A DNA stretch of 64,000 bases from Stercorarius parasiticus. Its lineage: Eukaryota; Chordata; Aves; Charadriiformes; Stercorariidae. The position numbers were made by a program, and so were the translations under genes. The stretch lies in the NCBI GenBank assembly GCA_013396915.1, contig VWZL01001304.1, positions 281,109 to 345,108 of the forward strand, given 5' to 3'. Shown piece by piece: positions 54,801-64,000 of the stretch. The notes beneath the pieces are model-generated. The model was not told the origin of the DNA. It saw nothing but the letters and a program-made list of their open reading frames with translations, and did not search any database. Within the stretch, counting starts at the first letter, position 1, and each line of letters begins with the position of its first letter.

Positions 54801-57800
54801 TAATTGCTTAATAACTTATCCAGTCTATTCACTTTATCAGCAAAAAATAATGCTGAAAGTGATATACAGGCTTTATTTAGAGGTTTGTTTACAAAACAAT
54901 ATGAATTAACTTTTCTGTAGGAAATGAAATACAAATATGAGACAATGAATAAATTCATTGTTGAAAACATGTTCTGCTACTTAGTGATTTAAATCAATCT
55001 GTGCCAAAATCTCACTATACTACAATGCCTGTGACCACAGAAAATTGTATTTATTTGTTTGTTCATTTATGTGGATAAAGTCCAACTGCTTTTCTCTGAA
55101 TGGGTTAGAAGTAAAAAAAGGGGGAAATATGACAGAAAAATATGTAAGTGTTTGCAACGAACATTGATGATCCTAGTGAAAAAAACAATGCCTTAAGAAC
55201 AGAGCAGGCATTTCTTACGGAAACCAAAGAACACAGTAAATGAAAAAAAAATTTAACAAGAGACAGTGATATTTGTACATACGTACAACTTTGGAAAGCT
55301 GCAACTACCTTGTCCATAAGCACTGAAGATGCATGGATATCACCCACGTTCGCTTGAAAAGCTTTATCAGGAAAGAATGCTAAAAATAAACTGTATGCTG
55401 GGGAGGAAAAAAAGAACCCTGAAAGAATGCAACAGATGAAGGAAAAATATTTGGGTAGCAAATAAAGAGGATGCACCATTACTGCTACAGTAGAAAAAAG
55501 AACAAGAGCTGTTTTAAGCCTACGGGAGGCATTTCCATTTAGTGGAGAATAATTAGGCTCCATTCTTTAAGTCGGCTTCTTCAAGGGCCAGGACTGAGTG
55601 AAGGAATAAAGCAAAAAGCAACTATTAAGCCATAAACTGTTAGGTTATGAGCTGGAAGAGCAGCTGGGTTTTTGAAGATAAGACCTCCTTAGTGAGTGTT
55701 CAGAGAGTGTTAACATGAATGATAGAATTAGAATTACTTAGCAAAATGAACATGTTAAAAATGTTCTTGATAACCTCCATTTAAAATAACTTCCTCTCTT
55801 CCATTTTTCCAGGACCAGTTTTGGTAATTATTATGAAAGGCTATCATCTATAAAAATCAGCAATGCTATCTTTTAACTTCAAATTTTATAGTCTATCTCT
55901 GTAATTTTTTATTACCTTTTACCTTCCCCGACCAAGAAATACGGCACCTACATAAAACATATTAGAAGATGTGTTTCTTCAAGGAAACAATTTTTATAGG
56001 AATAAAACTTAAAATTATTCTGTCTTACTGCCACTGAAAGTTATTAGGAATAATTATAAACAGATTTATGTAACTAGATGGACAGAAAAATTTCTGGAGT
56101 CCTTTAAGGGGCTTATTTTTCCAAAATAAATAGCACAATTAATTCCGATTTCAGACAGACCATATTGATTTAAAATCAAACCAGTAAAATCAACAGCAGT
56201 TCACTTCCTTCTTTGTTACAGAAACCACAGCAGATGAGAAGGATTGTTTACTAATGGCCACATTAAAAAAAACACAAATTAATATTGCTACCATATGCTG
56301 AAGACTAGAGTCTACCTCAAGCATAAAATGTATGCACACACTCTGGAGAAACGAAACTTCACAGAGAACTCCCTTAGGAAAACATACACACAAAATCTCT
56401 CTCTAAAATATCCATAGAATTCAATATTTTCTTTGGGCGACACAGATCTATACTTGTATTGACATAAATGGCCATGCTTTGCCAACACAGATGTATCAAG
56501 CAATTCACCTCGATCCCTCTTTGATCTCTAGAGCCCAACTTGCAAAATCTGAACAATTCAGAACTCGACTGTTGCCATCAGCTCTTGAAAATGAAAACCA
56601 TTTTCAGAGTTAGTTAATTGTACAAGTACGCCAGCGCAAGCAAAACCAGATGCATATATCAAGAGCACTACTGTGACTGTAACATTCTTTTTGAAAAGCA
56701 ATACTAGCACTGTGAAATGATAAGTAATATTGAAGCGTATTTTTTGGAAAAAGACATCAAATACCACATCAGCTTGGTAGCTTGCACTGAATCACATTAT
56801 ATTCTCGGCGTGCTTTTGAGCCTAAACATTTCACAAAGCTTTGAAAACTGTGAATCCTTACTCCAAAGGAAGTCAACATTTTCCACTAAAAATATACAGC
56901 CTGTCATCACTAAGCCACTGATTTCTTAGGCCTCATTAACTCCACAGTACAGCAAAAAAGCAGATGAGAAAGATCTCTCCCTCAAGCTCCACAGTATCTT
57001 CTCTCACTCTTATGACTCCCTTCCAGTGGCAACGAAACGAACAGAAGTTAAATTCAATCCTGGGTACAGTATTTTCATTTTATAGCTACTTGCGGGGAGA
57101 TGAAAAAAAAAAAACTGAGAAAAAAGTGAAAAACTGTCTCTTTCTGATATGTCATCCAAAACTCTGGATGTTTGAGCTGCTATTCTGTTACCATCCTTCT
57201 GTTTTCAGAAGACCCTGTCCCACATCCAGATATTGCCATGTGCAATGGACATATTCAGCAGATTCATCCAATATTATTCCCAAGAGACAAGATGCTGAGG
57301 ATAACAGGTGTTCCTGAATTGCCAGGAATTCCGTTCCAGGAAAGGAACTGAACATCTAAATCTGGACTCAGGTTTCAAACAATGGTGAATATTCATTCCT
57401 AAATACAGGAGTTGTCCTAGTGGCTTCCTAGTCCAAAAAGCACAATGTGTTCAAGAGCACAGTAGCTACAAAGACAAAATTTCAGGATTCAGCATGAATC
57501 TGATCTTCTGTTGTCCATCATTTCATTTACTATCTCTAAGAAAACTGCCTAAGAAATTAATTCTGCCATTTCACGTTTGCAATTGAAGAACTTACAATTT
57601 TAGGAAATGCTGAAACCCAAAGTGTCTCAAGAGGAGACATATGTTGCTCATATCTGGGCAAACATAAGAACCTATGTTTGGGTTGGGGAGAGAAGTCATA
57701 CTACCATAGGAATTGCTACCTCCTCCACAGTTACATCATTGTGCATTCCATTGGCTTGTATGAAGACAATTTTTAATCAACTGCGCTCCGTGGCTGATGG

Positions 57801-60800
57801 ATTAGCCCTGGCTTCGGAAACCCTAGGGACAAATGCTTTTTGAGAACAGAACATCCTATTGATGGGCAAAAGGATATTATAGTCATAATTTTCCCAGGCA
57901 ACAGTAACTGGGATTTTAATTCTTTTACTTACTGCATCTTTACATGCTGCCCCTGTATTTGAGGGAAATGGAATTTATAAAAAGATATGAGACTGCTAGA
58001 TTGCTTCTATAGAAATCCCATTTCAAATAAAATCAACTGTAGCGTAAAGAGTTTAACATATGCCTTTGGAGAAGGTGGGGAAAGAAAGACTTCTCCACGG
58101 CATCTGAAAAACCCTGAGGTGTGACCATTCCAGTTGTCAGTTTAGCAATACTGATGTGGAGTCACAGCTTTCGCCAAGTCATGTGTTTATAACTGTGAGG
58201 AATTTTTTTATTATTATGCTAATAAAATTGTTCAGTAGTCTGCATTTGTACTGGGAAAAATGTGCCTGCTGGGGAATAACATGATTCTTCTGTGTTTGAG
58301 TGTCAGCTGGTACTTTTTACTCCAAAAGCTGATGACCATCATCTAAATGCCCAAAAATGGACTGAGACTGTTGCTTAGGGTTTCATCCTCTGCTGCCAGC
58401 TAACTTTAAAGCGGCACTTTTTAAACTCTTTGTAAACAATTTCTGATCACTCTGTCTGAACTGGGGCTTCTGGCCTCTACCACAGTGGAAACAAGAGCAA
58501 ATAAAATGCAATCAACTGGGCAATTAAGAATACAATGTGCAAACAATGTCCATCCTCATATATATCACACATACTAAGGCTGAGACATTATATCTATTGA
58601 GTTTTTCTAAAACACAAGTCAGAGAATTTCATAAAGCATTTTTTGTACTGAATCAAATGTTATTTTTATGCCACAGAATAGTTTCCTGGAAAGAAAAAAA
58701 AAATCCCAGCTTTAGTGTGAAGATTTCAGTTGTTAGACATCTTGTTAGATTTGGTCTGCTAGAACAAATATTTTCTTTAGAAATACCTTTTCCCAAATAT
58801 TTACAAACAGATCAAGTCACCACCTCATCTTTGACAAACCAACTAGGCTGTTCCATTAAATTTCCCAGAGCAAAGGAGGCATTTGTTCACTCAGGAGTTC
58901 TTATATGTCTTTTCTAAATCCTTCCCTATTTTTCTTAATTCCTTCTTACAGCTATAATGAATGCAATACACTAGTAATCATTTAACTACTGCTATACCCA
59001 AAGGAAACAATGTGCCTATATTCTTTAGTCAGTACCACCAGAATTATAGTCCAAGAACTGCATTGGACTAATTAGTAAAAGCATTTCATTCATGTTCAAT
59101 TCATTTTCTACTGTGATCCTTCAATGTTTTTCAGATTTACTGATTTATTGAATATATGTTTCCACCGTGCAACTGTGACCTTTATTCTTCACTTTAATGT
59201 CTAAAAAAATCATGTTGTTCAACTGTAATAATTTACAAGGCAATCAAGAGGGGTCTCAACATTATTTTTATTATCATCAAATTTAATCAAGAAGGATTTT
59301 ACACTTTTCAAAAAGAATTTACAAAGATATTGAATGAAGAGTGTTCATATCACAACCTCAAGAGAACAGCAAAAATACCTACTGTGGATGGAGATTCCTA
59401 TGCCTTTGCAGATCTAATAATTTGTAATTTTCAATCCACTTAAAACAGGCTGCATTTCTCGGGCATGGTCCTTTTTTTTAAGCCAAGCATTCCATACTGT
59501 AAATGAAATCACTTACAGAATTCTCCATATATTTCAATAGATACCTTTAACAACAAAACTTCCAGTCTCAAGAAAAGCTATTATCAAACATGTTTGACAA
59601 AACTATGTTCTGTATCAGCTGACTGATACAAGATATACTGTCTTCAATTCCTTATTGATCACAGCCAGCATTGGCCTTTCTATATGCAATATAGACTCAC
59701 TACTGACATCCCTTACTCTTTTTAAATATATCCACTGCATGACATCAAAAAAAATTAAAATGTCTTGTTTTCAAAAAGTTAAATATATGGCAGTTTTACA
59801 AGATTTGTTAAAAGATGGAACATGAGGGAAATTTCTCAGCTTTAAAAACAACCTAGGTGTAAGTTACTGCTCTACCCCAAATATTTGAAAATGTTTAATT
59901 TTAGCAGCTGCTCTTTTATGTCACCACAAGTGCTAGAATTATTTTTATTACTGTAAACTGTGAAAATAGTATGCAGCCTCCTCCCAGTCAAAACCCAGCA
60001 ATTTTCTACTTCTGGCATTCTGGCATCCTTATTTACATCCTACCACTCCTAAATAATTGCCAGGTTTTTGCCATGATTTTTATTTGTTTATAACAAGTAA
60101 CATCAACTTTTGCTTTCCTTCCTGTAACTGTATTTACACTGCTTTTCACTGCTGTATTCTTCCTGAGACTTAGGGAAGTGTATCAGATAGGAATTGTTGA
60201 AGAACTACAAATACATATATTCACTTATACATGCAGTACCTACTACATAAGCATAAAACCACTGCACATGCAGGGTCTGTTAACTTATAGACATAACAAA
60301 GAAAATGAAGAAACAGACCCATTTAATAATTCTCGAATTTTGTTTTTCCACTGAGCTTCAAAACTTCACCACTAGATCTACAACACCCTGTCTTAGGTAG
60401 TTCTGTTACTCCTGTCACTGAGCATTTTGTGATTTTTCAATGCTGCTAGCAAGCAATACTGAAACAGCAGAATCTGTGCTGTACAGGTGCAGCATGGAAG
60501 CTAGTTAAGTTGCTCAAGATCAAAAAGGAAGTCTGTAGCAGAGCAACACCATGAGCTGAGCTTTTTCATGTCCTAGCTGTAAACAGGACACCTTCTCACC
60601 GTATACAAAGTGAGTCAAAACAGTAGGCTGCAGTCCAGCAGTAGGACAGGTTGTGAGGGGGCAGCAGAAGAGAAGAACTGATCAAGGAAAGGTTTATTTC
60701 AGAGCTCCTGTGAAGCTTGATTTTTGAATAAAGCATTCACTTTACACATGACTGTAGTTTTAATAAGAAGAATATTAATGTCTATTACTTGCAAGTAATT

Positions 60801-61404
60801 TTAGATGACTGAAGAACAGTGTTTTCTTTATGAGCAGTTATTACCTCTCAAAAAGAAAAAAATATTTCTAAGGTTGCCATTTTCAAGTTCTTGCAATGTT
60901 TCAGTTTGTCATTATCTCAGAGAAAAAAAAAATGCACAGGATTTGATACTTCAACATGTCTTTATGTCAACATGGCACCCAGGAGAATCTCTGCCTGAAA
61001 CTAAAAAAAATACAAACCCTTGTCCTGTACCCAGAACTCTACCGAGGGACCAACGCCACGTGCCCACACTGAAATCAGTGAGATGTCTATCTGACAACTG
61101 CAAGTCTGAAGCCTGATAAGCTGTGGGGCCTAAAACAAAAAAATTGTAAGCCAAAGAATTACCTACCCAAACCACACCCAACAGCACCACTCATTTTCTC
61201 TTACAAATCTAAGTCAAATAAAGGCACTTGATGTTCCTGATTTCTTTATAGGGCCAAAAAAGAGAGGTAGTCACTCAAAAATAATTCCACTGAGTAGAAA
61301 ACATTACTTATACTGTTTAGAAATCACACCATGAAAATCTTAAGTAAACAATACTTTTTCTTTTCCCAAAGTATGCCCTCTAATATTGAAATTAAAACAC
61401 CTAC
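51835..61404 (-). other. ASXL3 intron 4 (9,570 bp)
   Basis: AT-rich intron in which I recognise no mobile element. It contains the longest intronic ORF in the window (minus strand 55105-55563, 152 codons, hydrophobic), which is not supported as a gene. Confidence 0.75.
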
Positions 61405-61513
61405 CACCATTTTCTTCTCCATTATTATTTGTCTCAGCCATTTCAGTGCCATCTAACTCAGATTCACATCCTAAATCCAATGTTCCATCAGTAGGGCATG
61501 TTGATTCTTCTTT
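61405..61513 (-). CDS. ASXL3: ASXL3 exon 4, acidic linker after HARE-HTH
   Basis: The acceptor is ttaactgtag|AAA at 61514/61513 and the donor GGTG|gtaggt at 61405/61404. The 109-nt exon encodes [20 protein letters not shown] then [16 protein letters not shown], plus one base of a Val codon completed by exon 5. The donor could be misread one codon later because of the GGTGGTAG run. The chosen site is the one that joins exon 5 in frame as Val-Cys. The segment is acidic and unstructured, differs from ASXL1 and ASXL2, and has no assigned function. Confidence 0.92.

Positions 61514-64000
<2,487 letters not shown>

Overview
This window is vertebrate nuclear DNA, almost certainly from a bird. It is AT-rich, has no operon-like gene packing, and is nearly all intron. 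The repeats I recognise are of avian type: CR1 LINE fragments and one solo LTR of an endogenous retrovirus family that I associate, from memory, with Neoaves rather than chickens. That placement is an inference.

The whole window lies inside one gene on the minus strand, ASXL3 (Additional sex combs-like 3). Nine coding exons are present in the right order from high to low coordinates. They have GT/AG junctions, intact reading frames and matching intron phases. Counted against the 12-exon human gene they correspond to exons 3-11: 62964-62856, 61513-61405, 51834-51713, 39243-39126, 38205-38086, 33594-33431, 8461-8365, 7908-7803 and 2725-772. The promoter and exons 1-2 lie beyond position 64000. 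The large last exon 12, with the C-terminal PHD finger, lies before position 1.

In protein order the exons encode most of the N-terminal HARE-HTH domain (exon 3), an acidic linker (exon 4), a basic Gln-rich stretch (exons 5-7), the BAP1-binding DEUBAD/ASXH domain (exons 8-10 and the first codons of 11), and a long Ser/Thr/Glu-rich middle region (exon 11). Exon 11 contains seven consecutive 12-residue repeats. ASXL proteins are scaffolds of the PR-DUB complex: they activate the deubiquitinase BAP1, which removes ubiquitin from histone H2A Lys119.

Intron 8 (about 25 kb) splits the DEUBAD domain and holds most of the recognisable mobile DNA: a 587-bp solo LTR with a perfect 5-bp target duplication, an apparently nested pair of CR1s, older CR1 relics on both strands and a ~100-bp polypurine/G-quadruplex tract. 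The other introns hold one more CR1 relic and otherwise short structural oddities, the best being a perfect 26-bp palindrome just downstream of the exon 5 donor. I found no second protein-coding gene, RNA gene, CRISPR array or undescribed multi-gene system.
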